Positions 1 through 12,125 of a stretch of 64,000 bases of DNA are shown in pieces. Made by a program: the position numbers and the translations under genes. The notes under the pieces were generated by a model that saw only the letters and a program-made list of their open reading frames with translations, ran no database searches and was not told where the DNA came from. The first letter of the stretch is position 1. Each line of letters opens with the position of its first letter. The DNA is taken from NCBI GenBank assembly GCA_009599575.1, contig VWND01000013.1, positions 372,001 through 436,000 on the forward strand. Direction: 5' to 3'. Source of the DNA: Blumeriella jaapii (Eukaryota; Ascomycota; Leotiomycetes; Helotiales; Drepanopezizaceae).

Positions 1-671
1 CGCCTTGATCTTCTCTGCGTGCACATCATAATTATACGCTTTGGTACATGCTTTGGTCTACGTACGCTTTGACGTACGCTTTGGGGAGGGAAATATCCAG
101 CACCTGTACGCGGTGCTTCCAATGAATTATCAGCTTTTGAATCGCAAAGAAAAGTCGGAAAAGCCAAATCTGAATCCACGACGTGTGGCGACTTCTAAAA
201 TCATTTTCTTTTCGTCGGCGATCCGAGCGTCTTTTCTTTTCCTACGACTTTGCATCTACGACTATGATGTACCTGACGAAAGCTTATCTACTGAAAAATG
301 CAGCAGTATTGTATGAATTAGATCAGGCGAAAAGGAAAGAAGATGATTAACAGTGTTATAATCGAAGATCCGGTATAACTTTGTCGAATCATCACTTTAC
401 CGAATACAATTGACTCGATGGCATCTTTGACGAAGAAAAAAGTAACGGTTTAACGGAAGTACAGTCGAAAAGTATTTGATGACTAAATCCAAAACCCCTT
501 ATAATTCATTCGACGTTATCAATTAAAATCTTGAAACATCTCCAGAAGATTCAAAATAGCTGCGATGCAGCGGGATGTACGTGTTTTAAAAGGGTATTCT
601 CGGTGGTTGCTTTGACTTTTAATACGTAAAGACTTTGTAGTTAGTGACAATTGTAACCCAGTTCTTTCACA

Positions 672-750
672 AAGACCGTGAAGGGTGCAGTTTCACTGCC
701 CCCTCCAGACGTTAAATAATATCATCATCATCATCAACAACAAAGACTGT
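672..750. repeat. Possible decayed retroelement 3' end, copy A
   Basis: A C-rich passage (GCAGTTTCACTGCC followed by CCTCCAGACG) runs into TTAAATAATATCATCATCATC and then AAC triplets. Ending in a simple triplet tail is typical of fungal LINE-like elements of the Tad type. A diverged relative lies about 235 bp downstream in the same orientation. No reverse transcriptase sequence is visible, so the assignment is tentative. Confidence 0.25.
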
Positions 751-892
751 GAAAATTTAATCTGCTTGTAGAAAAAGTGTTTAAACAGCGGATAGTTGTC
801 ACATATTCTTCTTATGTAACTGCTTTCTGAAAGGTTACATGTATGTAAATATTTCCCTGCTTAGCACGTTTCCAACGCCCTACGAAAGGCTT

Positions 893-962
893 GTGGTTGC
901 TCAGTTTACTGGGTCCTCCATACATTGAACAAGATCATTATCATCATTACTATTTTATCATG
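893..962. repeat. Possible decayed retroelement 3' end, copy B
   Basis: This passage aligns by eye with 672-750. Both have a CAGTTT-ACTG core, then CCTCCA, then a short AT stretch, then ATCAT triplets. Several C positions of copy A are T here, the direction expected from repeat-induced point mutation. It may equally be ordinary divergence. Confidence 0.2.
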
Positions 963-2286
963 TAAGCTTTGATACACGCTTCGACGTACACTCCGATTTT
1001 GATCGTCGCTGATCACTGATCATGGCTCTTGCAAGTTCAGGATCTCTGACTCTTACTCTAATGGCTAGGATGTGCTCGCTACTCTCATCATGTAAAATAA
1101 TTGCTCTCTGCTCTCTTTCTCTTAGATTAATGACGTATATCATTAATTATCACCTCTACTATATGCATACAGTGATCGTGATCTTTCACATACAGAAAAG
1201 AGCCTTTCCACCAATCTGTGTCACAACTTCGTATATAGAGAAGTGGCCTATATCCTAAAAAAAACCCAAAATACACTATAGTAGAAAGTAAAGCTATAAG
1301 CAGGAAAGAGGTTTGCATTCCGCTATATAAAAGAATAAATCTACTTTTCTGCCTGCAAAGTTACACAAGCGAAAAGCTAGCCAAAACACGCGCATCTCCG
1401 AATGCATCAAATCAAACATAACCATTTTACAGTATTATTCTGGATCGAGATGAACAACGCGATCGTGCACGCGCAACGCTCAAACGATAGCGGTGCTCAC
1501 GATGCAGCTGGGGGTCTGCTTTTTGAGCCGTTCTCTTCCGCAAGCACGTACACGCCAGTCAGATCACGAACAAGCACGTTGCATTACGTGTAGACCTAAC
1601 TTCACTCATGATTCTCGAGAGTTCTAAGACTTTCTAGAAGATGAAACTCGAATTTAATATGTTTTCCACAGCGAAGACGATGGACTAGGAATTAAGGCAT
1701 TGATGCCCGAGACGTGCAACTTGAGCTCTTTGTCGCTAGATGATGGGATAGAGGCTTGCTAGCAGCAAGTAGTATTCGATACCGGGATGTTAGAGCTGAA
1801 AGTAAGAGAGTATGAGATATCGATACATCTAAAGTGTATGGTAATTTGCAACACTGACTACGAAGTTCCTCTGAACTCGCCTTGTCAATTGTATGATCTG
1901 AGGTATTGTTGGTTTGGATGTCATTTCCAACAGCCATACTCTTCACTTAGTGTGGTATACTTCTTTGCTTTCCTACCCTTGGTGTTTTGATAGGGCAATA
2001 AACCTTGAGAACCTTTCCAAACTCGGAGATGCATTGACAGGCGCTCCGGCCGGAACCGAACTCCAAGTCCGCAGACTCCGCTTCTACAACACGGTCAGAC
2101 CTTTTTTTTGGCCTTCGAGCCAAGATTGGAGTTAACTCCTATCTTCGGGCTTTGTTGGCTACAAGACCTCAGTCTAGAATCGGCCATGCAGCGAGGTATT
2201 CCAAGAGTCTAAGTGATCTCTTCTTGTATTACCCCCGTTCTTCTCTCAGCTATCAAACATATCTTCCATACATGCAGACTTTCAAG

Positions 2287-3481
2287 ATGGCTACTCAGAA
2301 GAACGTGATGAAGTAAACATATCTCGGCGAATCCGGACTCAAGGTTTCTCGGATCTGCGTCGGATGTATGTCATTTGGTGATCCCCATGGCCAGTTTGAA
2401 TGGGTCCTGGAAGAGCCCGAAGCACTCCATATCATCAAGGCATGTTACGATGTCGGTATCAACTTCTACGACACGGCCGATAATTATTCTGCTGGTGCGT
2501 CCGGAAAGATCCTCGGGAGGGCCATCAAGAAGTACAACCTGCCACGCGACAACCTGGTTATCGCCACGAAGGTCTGGTTCCCCGTTGCCCACAGGATCGG
2601 CGACGACTGGCCACACCCGTTGGCAATGAGCCATGAGGGGATAAACAAGGCTACGTCAACGCGTACGGGCTGAGCAGGAAGCACATCTTCGACAGCGTTG
2701 ATGCCAGTCTGAAACGTCTGGACCTGGAGTAAATCGATCTCCTCCAGATTCACCGCTTCGATCGCAACACGCCTGTCAAGGAGACGATGAAGGCGCTGCA
2801 CGACATCGTGGAGAGCGGCAAAGTCCGGTACATCGGCGCGGGTTCCATGTGTGCCCACGAACTCCTGGAGCTGCAATACACAGCGCGACTACACGGATGG
2901 ATCGAGTTCATCTCCATGCAAAACCTGCACAACGCCACTTACCGCGAGGAAGAGAAGGAGATGGTCCCTTCGCTGAAGAAGTTCGGCAGTATGTGCAAAC
3001 CCTCACCTGTCTCATCCATGTTTTTACTTTTGGCTCTAGAGATAAGCATCCAGAGTCAGAGCCAGAATTTCCCGAATCTTGAAACACTTTCGGGATGCAA
3101 GGCTAATTTTGCTGAAGTGGGTATGGTCCCGTGGTCACCACTGGCCATGAGCTACTTGGCTCGGCCTCACGAGAAGCTCTCAGAAAGCAGTCGGAGCCAA
3201 ACGCTGGGAAAGGGATTTTGGAGGCAGGCCCCTACTGAGGCCGACCAGAAGATCAACAAGACGATCGAAGAGATTGCCAAGAAGATGAGGACTACCACGG
3301 CCATCGTGGCCACAGCGTGGAGTCTGAGCAAGCCTTTCATGACGGCTCCGATCATTGGAATGAGCGGGTTCAAGAGGCGGTGGAAGCGGTCAACTTCGAG
3401 TTGACCAGGGAAGAGATTAAGAGCATCGATAGTCTGATTGAGACAAAAGATGTTATCGGGATTGCAATTCAGCATAGATGA
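2287..3481 (+). pseudogene. Aldo-keto reductase pseudogene
   Basis: The conceptual translation follows the fungal aldo-keto reductase family (AKR13-like, NADP-dependent oxidoreductases of the yakc type) from end to end: LGESGLKVSRICVGCMSFG, then NFYDTADNYSAG with the usual Asp and Tyr, then a DLLQIHRFD strand, then VPWSPLA and the C-terminal EAVNFELT segment. The reading is broken at least four times: TAA at codon 10 (about 2314), a frameshift near 2640, TAA near 2731, and a frameshift near 3372. One normal-looking intron remains (2989-3116, GTATGT donor). Both stops could come from CAA by a CpA-to-TpA change, as in repeat-induced point mutation, although TAC-to-TAA is also possible. The gene is probably dead. 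Confidence 0.85.
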
Positions 3482-4035
3482 CAACTTGTCTAATTGGGAC
3501 TGGATGAAGCTGCACATCTAAGACAAATCCCGTAGTTTGCTGAAGGAATGTAAAAGGTTGGAGAGAGACTTCGGTAGTCTGACAAAGATAGGTAGCCGTG
3601 CTCTAACTTGTATCTTTTATTGGTGGGTATCTGCTTGCTTTTGATGCGATTTAGAACTTGGATCACCTATTTAGAATTCTGATGAGAGAAGCACGTTACC
3701 GACCACAGCTGATTTTACATCGAGAGCTCTTGGATATTGAAAGTGAACGCTGTGCTTCAACTGCCTAGTTAAATTCTCGTCACATAAGGAGGGAAGAACA
3801 TAACACTAACCAAATTTTAAAGACTCGGTTAGTTTACTCAGTCGAGAGAGAGAGCAATTTTCAGACACAAACCACAACGATGTATCACTTACCTGAGAAT
3901 GTTCTCAAAGGAGATACCTCACATTTGCAAATCAGAATCGTAAATGAGCTAAATCCATGTTGTGAGAGCCCCTACTGCAGTCAATTCCCAATTGCTCCGT
4001 GTACACCCAAACGCCGCATAACGTCCAGATCGGCC
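3482..4035. other. Intergenic, nothing recognised
   Basis: Ordinary AT-leaning spacer between the reductase pseudogene and the 3' end of the thioredoxin gene. I see no open frame of interest, RNA gene or tandem repeat. Confidence 0.5.
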
Positions 4036-4776
4036 CTAGTCTTTATTCGCGAAGTCTGAAATCGTCCCTAATTTCTTTCCACCTTGCGTCGGGGCCCCCG
4101 TCCTTTTCTCAACCTTTTTCGCACCTGCCATCGCAACAGTCGGTTCTCTTGGCTTGTGAATATTGAACGGGCTGTTTTCCGCCGCGGCGTAGGCGTCGAA
4201 AGAGAACAAGCTCATGAAGTAGAGCCCCAGGAACCCAATAATGGTATCAATGACGCTCTTGAAGTTGAACGGTCGCGCCATCGATGCGCGTGGAGACGGT
4301 CCTCCGCCGAGCGTTCGTCCGACCGAAGAGTATGCTGGTGCTGCAGCCCCAGCGAGCTTAACGGCGGCCTCGATGGCAGTTGTGAGACCGCGAGCGTCGG
4401 CGCCACGGATGGTATTGATTACGCTGCCGGCTTTGAAGATCATGAAGGTTGGCATGCTTGGGTCTTTGTTAGATGGGGTTCCTTCGGGAGAGACGGGGTA
4501 CTTGCGCTCTCACGCCGTATTTCTGCGCGATCTCCTGCTGGTTATCGACATTGACTTTGGTGAAGGTGACGCGGTTTGGCTTCGAGTGCTTCGCGGCAAG
4601 AGACTCATAGGTAGGGGCGATGGCTTTGCATGGTCCACACCAGTCCGCATAGACTGAGGGTTGTTAGTAGTGCTTGAGGGAGGGGTGGGGAGCTTACAAT
4701 CCGCTACCACAATTGTGGACGAGCTTAGCAGCTTGCTAAACTCTGCGGAAGAGCCGATGCTGACACTTGAAGGCAT
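4036..4776 (-). CDS. Thioredoxin with C-terminal membrane anchor
   Basis: Three exons on the minus strand (4698-4776, 4506-4653, 4036-4456) give 215 residues. Residues 1-105 are a thioredoxin fold with the catalytic WCGPC at about 31-35 and the cis-proline MPTF strand. After a Gly/Pro/Ser-rich linker comes a hydrophobic stretch (SVIDTIIGFLGLYFMSLFSF), so the protein is probably tethered to a membrane with the redox domain on the N-terminal side. The first intron is ordinary (GTAAGC). The second (4457-4505) joins in frame only if its donor is GCAAGT, a GC-AG intron, which restores GVRA-MPTF exactly where thioredoxins are conserved. GT donors nearby give the wrong phase. Its role as a disulfide reductase is inferred from the motif, and its client is unknown. 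Confidence 0.88.
4457..4505 (-). other. GC-AG intron of the thioredoxin gene
   Basis: 49-bp intron with donor GCAAGT, the classical GC-type donor sequence, a CTAAC branch site 13-17 nt before the acceptor, and AAG at the 3' end. Exon 2 ends with GC and exon 3 begins with C, forming an Ala codon inside the conserved GVRAMPTF segment. Confidence 0.8.
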
Positions 4777-5502
4777 GTTAAGTATAGGTAGTTGATCGTG
4801 TTGTGGAACGTCAGAGGTTGGAGGTTGGATTTGAATGTTCAAGTAGGTACGTTAGCAAGACAGATAGATATGTGGTAGCTTCGCATCTCTGCCGAGATTC
4901 TACCGAGCCAGTGTCAATAGGGCCGTTTTGATATCACGACATCACTGGAATGGAAAATCTCCAGCAGGGCTTCCCTCGTTCGGTAGCTCTCTCTAGTGTT
5001 TCAGCCTGTTGTTGTTAGTTTCCTCGAAAGGCCTGGATTCCTGTCAATATCGAATTTTAACAAATATTATGTCCTCGCTATCCCTCAATCGTACCTCGGA
5101 AGAAGCGAGCTCAAACTGTAATCAAAACATGCAAGCACGTAGCGTGATAATCAACAAAGCGATGCAGATTATGTATTCAGAGATTCAAGTCAGCTAATCA
5201 CACACTCAGAAATCACTAACTGCATATTCACATCCTCATATCTCGTGACACAGCAAAAGTTAAGTTCATTGGTAGACAAAGTGCTGACGAAGGAAGAGTA
5301 GGATCTTGCAAGCTGATCGAACTCGTTTCGACATGTCAGGAACGATCTCTTTATTGGAAAGTAGATGTACCTCCCATTCCTCCCTTGACCCATACCCAAA
5401 TCCAGACCGAAAATATCTCGCCCGTTCCATCACCTCGTGGCACTTAGAAGCTCCGACTCAACCACCCCAAGTCTGGCCCCTTTCTCGTCGTAAAAAATCC
5501 AT
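4777..5502. other. Intergenic, promoter side of thioredoxin
   Basis: Contains the thioredoxin 5' flank. I see no further gene, tandem repeat or RNA in this spacer. Confidence 0.4.
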
Positions 5503-5967
5503 CTATTCCTGATCCAACACCCAGAGCTTGCATCTGAATGGGCAAGCACATCTGTAGCCGCCACTGTCTCTTGAACCGCTGCAGCTGCAATGCTCATAAG
5601 CATATGTAGAGTTGTCATACTGAAACCAGGGACTTGCAAACAGCAGTCCTTCCCGTAGCTCAGATCCCAGGAGAAGAGGGTTCTTGAAGGAAAGGGCCCA
5701 GTTCAGCATCTTTTCACGTTGGTTGGGAACACCGATCGTCTTTCTGCCGAGGAGGAGACATGTGTTGGAGTAGACCCAGGCAGTGGCTTTCATGCTACCA
5801 TTGGCGATGTCGTAGATGCCTCCGCTATTGGTATTGTAATTGAGAAGGCATGTGGTTGGGTCCGGGGTGGGAGCACAAGGTTGAGGATCAGCTGGTGTGA
5901 TAACAGCGATGGCGCAGCGGCCGACGGTGAAAAGGGCTCCAAGAGCGGGGAGGAGTTTGAGTTGCAT
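5503..5967 (-). CDS. Small cysteine-rich secreted protein
   Basis: A single-exon frame of 154 residues. Residues 1 to about 21 form a signal peptide (MQLKLLPALGALFTVGRCAIA). The mature part has eight cysteines at about 31, 40, 70, 127, 129, 140, 142 and 146, an even number suited to disulfides. Four lie in two CxC pairs near the C-terminus. There is one plausible N-glycosylation site (NGS) and another (NST). No enzyme domain is recognised. Size, signal peptide and cysteine content fit a fungal small secreted protein, possibly effector-like, but its function is unknown. No intron is needed. Confidence 0.65.
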   Translation of the reverse strand: MQLKLLPALGALFTVGRCAIAVITPADPQPCAPTPDPTTCLLNYNTNSGGIYDIANGSMKATAWVYSNTCLLLGRKTIGVPNQREKMLNWALSFKNPLLLGSELREGLLFASPWFQYDNSTYAYEHCSCSGSRDSGGYRCACPFRCKLWVLDQE

Positions 5968-7076
5968 TTGATAGTTGTTGGAAAATGTGAAGTTGCTCGA
6001 TTCTCAATCTCCGATTCGCTGTGCTGTATAGCTTCGTAAACAGTTGGGAGAATAAGAAAACGGGGGCGTTTAAGTAGCCAGAGGCTGTCGTCATATTACT
6101 CACGCCCAAAGAATGGATTTTTGATGATTAACAAAACCAGTGAATGTGAAAGAAACTTACCCTATTTGAGCCACTCGATCTCTTTTGAGCAGGTGCACCG
6201 AAGACTGTGAATCAGATACATCGAGGTGATCTCGTCACTAACTTACGCCTTCTTGTCAAAACACCAGGTACGCCCACGAAATGAAATTCCAAGACAGTAG
6301 AGAGAGAGCTAATGTCTACTCATGACCTGTACGGCGTGTAGATAGGAACACGCTTGCGTCGCGAAAGTTTAGGCTTAAGCCGATATGAAGTTGAGTGACT
6401 GGCTTTTGAAGAGGCACTTGGTTCTCTTCCTGGTGACACAAGTTGTGCAGAGACCAAAAATCGGCTTACAAAATCTGGAAGGTAATAAGCATCTGACCAC
6501 TCCGTACGTACTTCCATAGTATGATCTGAGACTCGAGCACTGATGATGAATGTGTTGTACTGTACTGTAGGTAGGTATGTACTGTATGTAGAATACTAGC
6601 GCAAGACCTGTCAAGCCGCACGTGAAGCATGTTCGCCCCGCGCTCAAGGGTTGTGACATGCGACCCAGCACGCACTGCGCAGGTCAACGCCTTCTGGTCT
6701 GATATCTCCCTCACGCTCTCTCACACTCTCTCACAATTTGCTCTTCTGCTGCTCTTTTCGGTCATGAGGTGATCAAGTACTCCTCAGTACGTCTGCGTCA
6801 TCTTTCGACATACGACAATCCCTTGTCCAGGTTCGAGTACGTTGTTCTAGCAACCTTGGTCTCCCTCACCCGTACCTACATAACATCCCGGAGCGACAAC
6901 CATACCGTATACACATCTCCGCAAAGCATCGGGTCTTCCGGCCCTCGAGATCTACTTCCAACCACTATTCCAGACGAGACCTGCCCGTCGCTACCGTGGA
7001 TGCGACCCCTCTCTCCGTCGTGCAGCTACAAGGCTGGTTAGGTGCCCACGGCGTTACACTACACGCCTGCTTCAAG
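5968..7076. other. Intergenic, shared 5' flank
   Basis: Divergent spacer between the secreted-protein gene and the PA-RING gene. It contains a TACTGTACTGTAGGTAGG tract near 6558 and CTCTCT pyrimidine runs near 6710-6735. An in-frame ATG at 6996 could extend the downstream protein by 27 residues. Confidence 0.4.
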
Positions 7077-9811
7077 ATGCGTCCTCCGAGGGTTGTAATA
7101 GCCGTGGCTCTGTTCACGACCACCGTCTTCCTGACCTTCCTGTCCCTTCGATCACCTCACCCGCCGTTGGCGATCCCCCCAAGCGTTCCTGTTGTGGCGA
7201 AAGCTTCCCGCGTACAGTCTCTCTTTTCGTTCCGAACGCCCTTCTCTCTGTTTCCGCCGAATGCGATCATCACCTTGACCCACGATAATACGACGGCTTT
7301 CCTTGCGAGGCCTGCGAACTTTGGCCCTCTGTTGCCCTCAAGTGGTCTCAAGGGACAAGTGTGGATCGGCAGCGGGTTCGGGGATGACAGCACGCGACAA
7401 GGCGCGATCTCTACTGCTGCTGAGGGGGAACTGGGATGTAGCGATGTCCCTGGCTGGGGAGATAATTACGCAAGGTCGAGCGCGGTGACATTTGAAGCTG
7501 GGAAATCTACAGACGGGAAGACCGCGACGACCGCGCGCAAGTCAAAACCCCAAGATCGGTCAAACGATAAGGACGGACCCTTCGATGACCGGATCGAGCA
7601 GGGAGAAGGCTTTTATGGTATCAAGGCTAAAGAGCCGAAGCCTGCCGCGAATGATGGTACCGACGATCATCTGCACCACCCGTTACCAGAATCAACAGTA
7701 TCGAAGTCAGATACGAAGAGTTCCGTGGAGGGGAAAGGAGACCATGCGGATATTCAGTCAATACAAGAAGGCGCTGAAATCGCGGGCAAGATTGTGCTTT
7801 TGAGCCGTGGTGGGTGTGGGTTTCTAGAGAAGGTCAAATGGGCACAGCGAAGAGGGGCAATTGCTCTGGTGGTAGGTGACGATATGCCAGGCGGGCCATT
7901 GATACAGATGTATGCTCGAGGGGATACATCGAACGTCACGATACCGTCTATCTTCACGTCGAGAACCACAGCACACCTTTTGTCCTCACTGATTGGCCCG
8001 GGAAACTTCATCGAGGGTATGAATAACGAGCCTAAGAAAGCAGCTCCCAAACTTCAACACACAGACCAGAATAAAGGGGGAAAGAAGCAGGGATCCAGAC
8101 CAAATTTTACCACAACGAATACAGCACCAAAATCAACTAGTCTCACTCGAGTAGCTTCGAGTGCAGGACATCAGAAGCCTTCCCACAAGACGAAAGAGAA
8201 GGCCTCCGAGATAACAGTTAAAAAGTCGGGATGGCTCAAGTCTCTGTTCTTCGGGCCCAGCAAAAAATCAAAATCAGAAGGGAACCGTCCACCAAGTAGT
8301 GGACGACTTGATTGGGTTCTTGTCGATGAATGGAAAGATGACGACGAGCAGAAGACCCAGCAGATTTCTACCAAGTCTGGCACAAAATCAGAAGATAAAG
8401 TTGCTGTATCAGACCGGAAGCTGGGTTCTAAAGGCACTCCTGGTGATGATTTTGTGATTGGCGTTCAGGATTGGCGTGATCCGGACCTTGTCAGAGTACC
8501 TGGGACGAAGGATGCTGATTCTAACAAAAGGGTTCTTGCAGGAAAGGCAGATGGAAAGCCAGCCGAGAAATTCCCCTCAACCCCAACTAAAGCTGGCAAG
8601 AAACACCTTGGAGGAGCGCTTCAAGAGATTCCCGATTTTCTGCCACCACTCAGAGGCGGTAGTATAACTCCAGGGAGTGGGGAGTACAATGCGAAGAATA
8701 CGGGAGGAGAGGAAGCCCAGCAGGAGGACAAAGCCCAGGAAGAACCAGTCGCTGCTGCTAGTAAGCCCAAAGGTTTGCTTACAGCGATCTTCGGAGACGA
8801 CGAAGAGGACGTCGAGTTCTCATCGAACGAAAAGGCCCAAGGGGAGGAAATTTATGACGTGGATGGCGAGTATAATGAAGATGAGGGTCTATGGATCACA
8901 TTAACCCCAACAAGTGGAGCGAGTCGATTTCTCGACACACTTCTGGTCTTGGTCGTGAGCCCGCTGGTCACCCTGACAGTGGTTTATGCTTTACTCCTGA
9001 TCAGATCGCGGATTCGGCGCCGAAGATGGAGGGCACCGAAGTCTGTTGTCGAAAGACTGCCAGTCAGAACATACCAGACAGTAGCGTCATCTGGGATCCC
9101 ATCGCCCAGTACTCCAAGTCCGAACAGCTCTTCGGCCAACACACCACTCCTTTCGAGCTCACCTCCCAGTAGGCCGCGTCCCAGGTCAAGAACTACGATT
9201 GGAATACCGGAGCCGGAAGACCTGGCTCGCATGAGTTCCGGTCCTTTACAAATGCCAGCGATACCCCCTCGAGCACCAGAGCACGAGAAAAATGCAAGCG
9301 AGTCTAGTGAGTGGAGGAAGCATATGAGCAAGCAAGTGGAGTGTGTTGTTTGTCTTGAGGAGTATGTCAACGGTGTCAGCCGTGTTATGAGTTTACCCTG
9401 TGGGCACGAGTTCCACGCCGATTGCATGTAAGCTTAGCCGTCTCCCGTTCTCGAGCTCCACTGACGCTGTCTAGCACACCTTGGCTGACGACACGGCGTC
9501 GAACATGTCCCATCTGCAAGGGCGATGTTGTACGCTCGCTCGCGAGGGGCTCTCCGGCGGGTCCCCGCTACGAACCATACCACGACGACAGTGACGACGA
9601 CGTCCAAGCCCAAGCCGCCGAAAACGTAAACGAATCCTCTTCATCTGCACTGCCCATCTCAGGTAGTTTCGGCAGCAGCAACGACGTCGAGCAAGGCTCG
9701 CCCACCCGACCGCGACGGAATCAGCAACCCAGCTGGCGCGCCCTCCTGGCAAGCAGTCTCGGCTCCTCGTCTCGGAGTCCGCAGCCGCCGCCGGAGGACC
9801 GGGATAGGTGA
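7077..9811 (+). CDS. PA-TM-RING transmembrane E3 ubiquitin ligase
   Basis: Two exons (7077-9427, 9475-9811) encode 895 residues. Residues 1-25 are a signal peptide or anchor. About 234-306 read as a protease-associated domain (GAIALVVGDDMPGG, then IPSIFTSRTTAHLL). About 618-641 is one membrane helix followed by an arginine-rich stop-transfer. About 758-802 is a RING-H2 finger: CVVC, then CGHEFHADC, then CPIC. This is the PA-TM-RING layout of endomembrane ubiquitin ligases, with the PA domain in the lumen and the RING in the cytosol. The long middle (about 320-600) is Lys/Ser/acid-rich and probably disordered. The intron lies inside the RING, after the third cysteine pair (GTAAGC donor). I chose 7077 because it places the hydrophobic leader at the N-terminus. 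An in-frame ATG at 6996 exists. Confidence 0.85.
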
Positions 9812-10410
9812 TGAATGGTCGAGGGCGGTGCAAGGTTCTTGTTTTGATTCGATGGGTGTGTGGTTTCACAGGGTGCAACTACTTTGCGAGGACGGGTTCA
9901 TGGATTGGAGCACAGCGAAGGCGTACGTACACTCATTATACCATTCTTTTTTTCTGGCTGGTGGCTGCGGCTGCGAATGTATGGATACATAGGTAGTTCC
10001 GAGAGTGGCAGTCAGCGTGTTCTGCCTTCCTCTCATGAAAACGAACGACGGTCTTCTCGAGAACGTCGAGTTCTGTCAAGCTTCTGTTGTTGTCGCAGAG
10101 ACGATCGTGGGGAGCTTGTTAGTTAGGCGGGGAGGGGAGTCTGCGGAAATGAGGAGATGATCTCGGTGCACACTCTGTCTGGCAAGCCGTTGACAGCCAG
10201 CCAGCAGAGCTAGCAGATGTTCCTCCGGTCTCTGAGGATCTGGGTAGCCAGCCAGCCCGCCAGCCCGCCAGCCAGTCAGCCAGTATCTAACGATGCTCAC
10301 TCATCCTTGAGTTGCAGATTGAAACAGACGTGATAACAGCCCTTTCCCAATGACCATCTCTCGTACCTCTTTCCCCCCCTCTCCTGGACTTGCAACTCCA
10401 GTAGGATAGC

Positions 10411-10493
10411 ATGAATGAATGAATGAATGAATGAATGAATGAATGAATGAATGAATGAATGAATGAATGAATGAATGAATGAATGAATGAATG
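10411..10493. repeat. (ATGA)n tetranucleotide microsatellite
   Basis: About 21 perfect ATGA units without interruption. It creates spurious long frames, such as a poly-SFIH stretch on the minus strand, which should not be read as protein. Confidence 0.95.
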
Positions 10494-11106
10494 CAAATCC
10501 GAAGATCTTGCTTGCATCAAGAAGTGACCTCGACTCCAGCTCGCCCCCCTCCCTCTCTCTCCCTCTCCCTCTCTCCTGCCATGCGCATATTTTCGAGCTT
10601 TCTACGATTAAGAGGTTTCAGCGAGTGAGTCTTCTTCTTCTAAGGTACTCAGCTCAGCTCACACCTATGTACAGTACTGTACTGTACAGTACCTAGTGTA
10701 CTGTGCGTTAGTGTACTTACTGTATAGTCCCTACCTACTCACCAACGGCCCCACCAGAAGGATTCAAACCCGAACCAAAGGCGCGAAAATACCCCTCTCA
10801 AGGCCTTTTTTCGTGAAGAGGGAGGGAGGGAAGGGGGGGGGGGAGGATTGGAAGAAGTATCCTGCAACATAGCCGCCACCAGAAAACGAGATCGAAAGAG
10901 AACACGGATACGAGGGAGAAGAGAGAGACATACAGTACAGTAATTAGGCAAGGAAAAAAAGATGAAAAGAAGATAACCCCCCTCCCTCTCCCCCCCCCCC
11001 CAACAAAAACCACACAGAGGAAGAAGGAAAAAAGCGGCAGAGACACGAGAGGTAAAAAGATAAGAGAGAGAGAGAAAAAAAAACGCGAAAAAAAGAAGTG
11101 CTGATC

Positions 11107-11187
11107 CGACGACTGCAGGATTCGAACCTACGCTCCCGAAAGAAATAGCTTTCTAGGCTATCGCGATAACCACTCCGCCAAGTCGCC
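11107..11187 (-). tRNA. tRNA-Ser (anticodon AGA)
   Basis: The minus strand reads GGCGACTTGGCGGAGTGG at the 5' end. The 7-bp acceptor stem GGCGACT pairs completely with AGTCGTC. The anticodon stem ATAGC/GCTAT encloses the loop CTAGAAA, whose anticodon is AGA (reads UCU). A long variable arm follows, as in serine tRNAs, then a T-arm with GGTTCGAATCC. No intron and no encoded CCA. The length is 81 nt including the discriminator G. Confidence 0.92.
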
Positions 11188-11344
11188 TTGTGATCGATGG
11201 TTGAAAGTTGAAAATTGAATATGTATACAGCATAGATTTTGGACAGTGCATTGTGGGTCGCCGGACGTGGGGTTAAGCGAGGGCTTTCTGCATGTCGCTC
11301 TTATGAATTGTATGTACAGTATAGGAGCGAGCGGCTTCTTACGA

Positions 11345-11420
11345 TCCACCCACCAGCACCTCTCACCCGCCCACTCACCAGCACCTCTCACCAGCACCTT
11401 TCACCCGCCCTCTCACCCGT
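11345..11420. repeat. CACC/CAGC-type minisatellite
   Basis: Imperfect repetition of CTCACCAGCAC and CTCACCCGCC units, downstream of the tRNA on its promoter side. Confidence 0.6.
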
Positions 11421-11564
11421 TCTCTACGAGACTCCCCTGCGCTGTGAATGAAAAGTGCGCAGGAGAACGGGAACAGCGTCGTTAGGTTCGGCGTTTTAGA
11501 TTAGATGCCTTTCTCCTCCCGTTTAGAGTGTGTGTGTACTTACTGTACATAGAGAAGTGCAGTA

Positions 11565-11630
11565 CAGTAGGTAGGTATGTATGTATTTATGCATGTACAT
11601 GTATGTATGTATGTATGTATGTATGTGTGC
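11565..11630. repeat. (GTAT)n microsatellite
   Basis: Preceded by GTAGGTAGG and made of GTAT units with a few interruptions. Confidence 0.85.
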
Positions 11631-12125
11631 TGGCTCTACGTGAGTGACCCTGGGTATCTACATACAGCACAGTACAGTATCTGATCGGCTCACTGATCTG
11701 GGTCCGAACTGTCAAAGCCAACTACCTATTCCTAACTACCCTTTTTCCTGTCTCTGCAACCGCACTTCCCCCCCCCCCCCGGGTTTGCGACATGGAACAG
11801 AGGCCTTCATGGGACACGTGACGGAAGGGAGGGTGTGGATGGGAGAAGAGTGTGAGATGTGGTGGATGTGGAAGTAAGTGCCTATTTCATTTGCTGTGCA
11901 CCCCTATCGTGTCAAGTGCCGTTGCTCAAGACCACGCGATCGATGGCGGTGCCGTCGGCGGGCTCGGCGGGGTTCAGGCGAGAGTGGATGTGGTTGTGCG
12001 AATGTACAGTACAGACAGGACCTCCGAATGTAGCTCCTCCCACCGCCATCTACCCGGCCCACGCCGCTCTCGCTCTCAATCTGCGGTGCGTACCTAGAAA
12101 GAGGCATCGCGCGAACATATAGCCC

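Larger units (their letters stand above)
1..2286. other. AT-rich gene-poor region with decayed repeats
   Basis: I find no convincing gene here. The stretch is visibly richer in A and T than the rest of the window, and its reading frames are all short. It contains short internal repeats built on a GTACGCTTTG word (about 45-90, with a diverged relative near 962-1000) and two passages ending in ATC/ATT triplet runs. It looks like an old repeat-derived segment that has lost its coding capacity. That is inference from composition and reading-frame loss only. Confidence 0.5.
9812..12125. other. Microsatellite-rich intergenic region with one tRNA
   Basis: Holds a long tetranucleotide array, several TACTGTAC-type clusters (10670-10710, 11537-11560, 11662, 12004), G-runs near 10838 and C-runs near 10990 and 11770, a CACC/CAGC minisatellite at about 11345-11420, and a GTAT array. 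Apart from the tRNA gene I see no coding sequence. Confidence 0.6.
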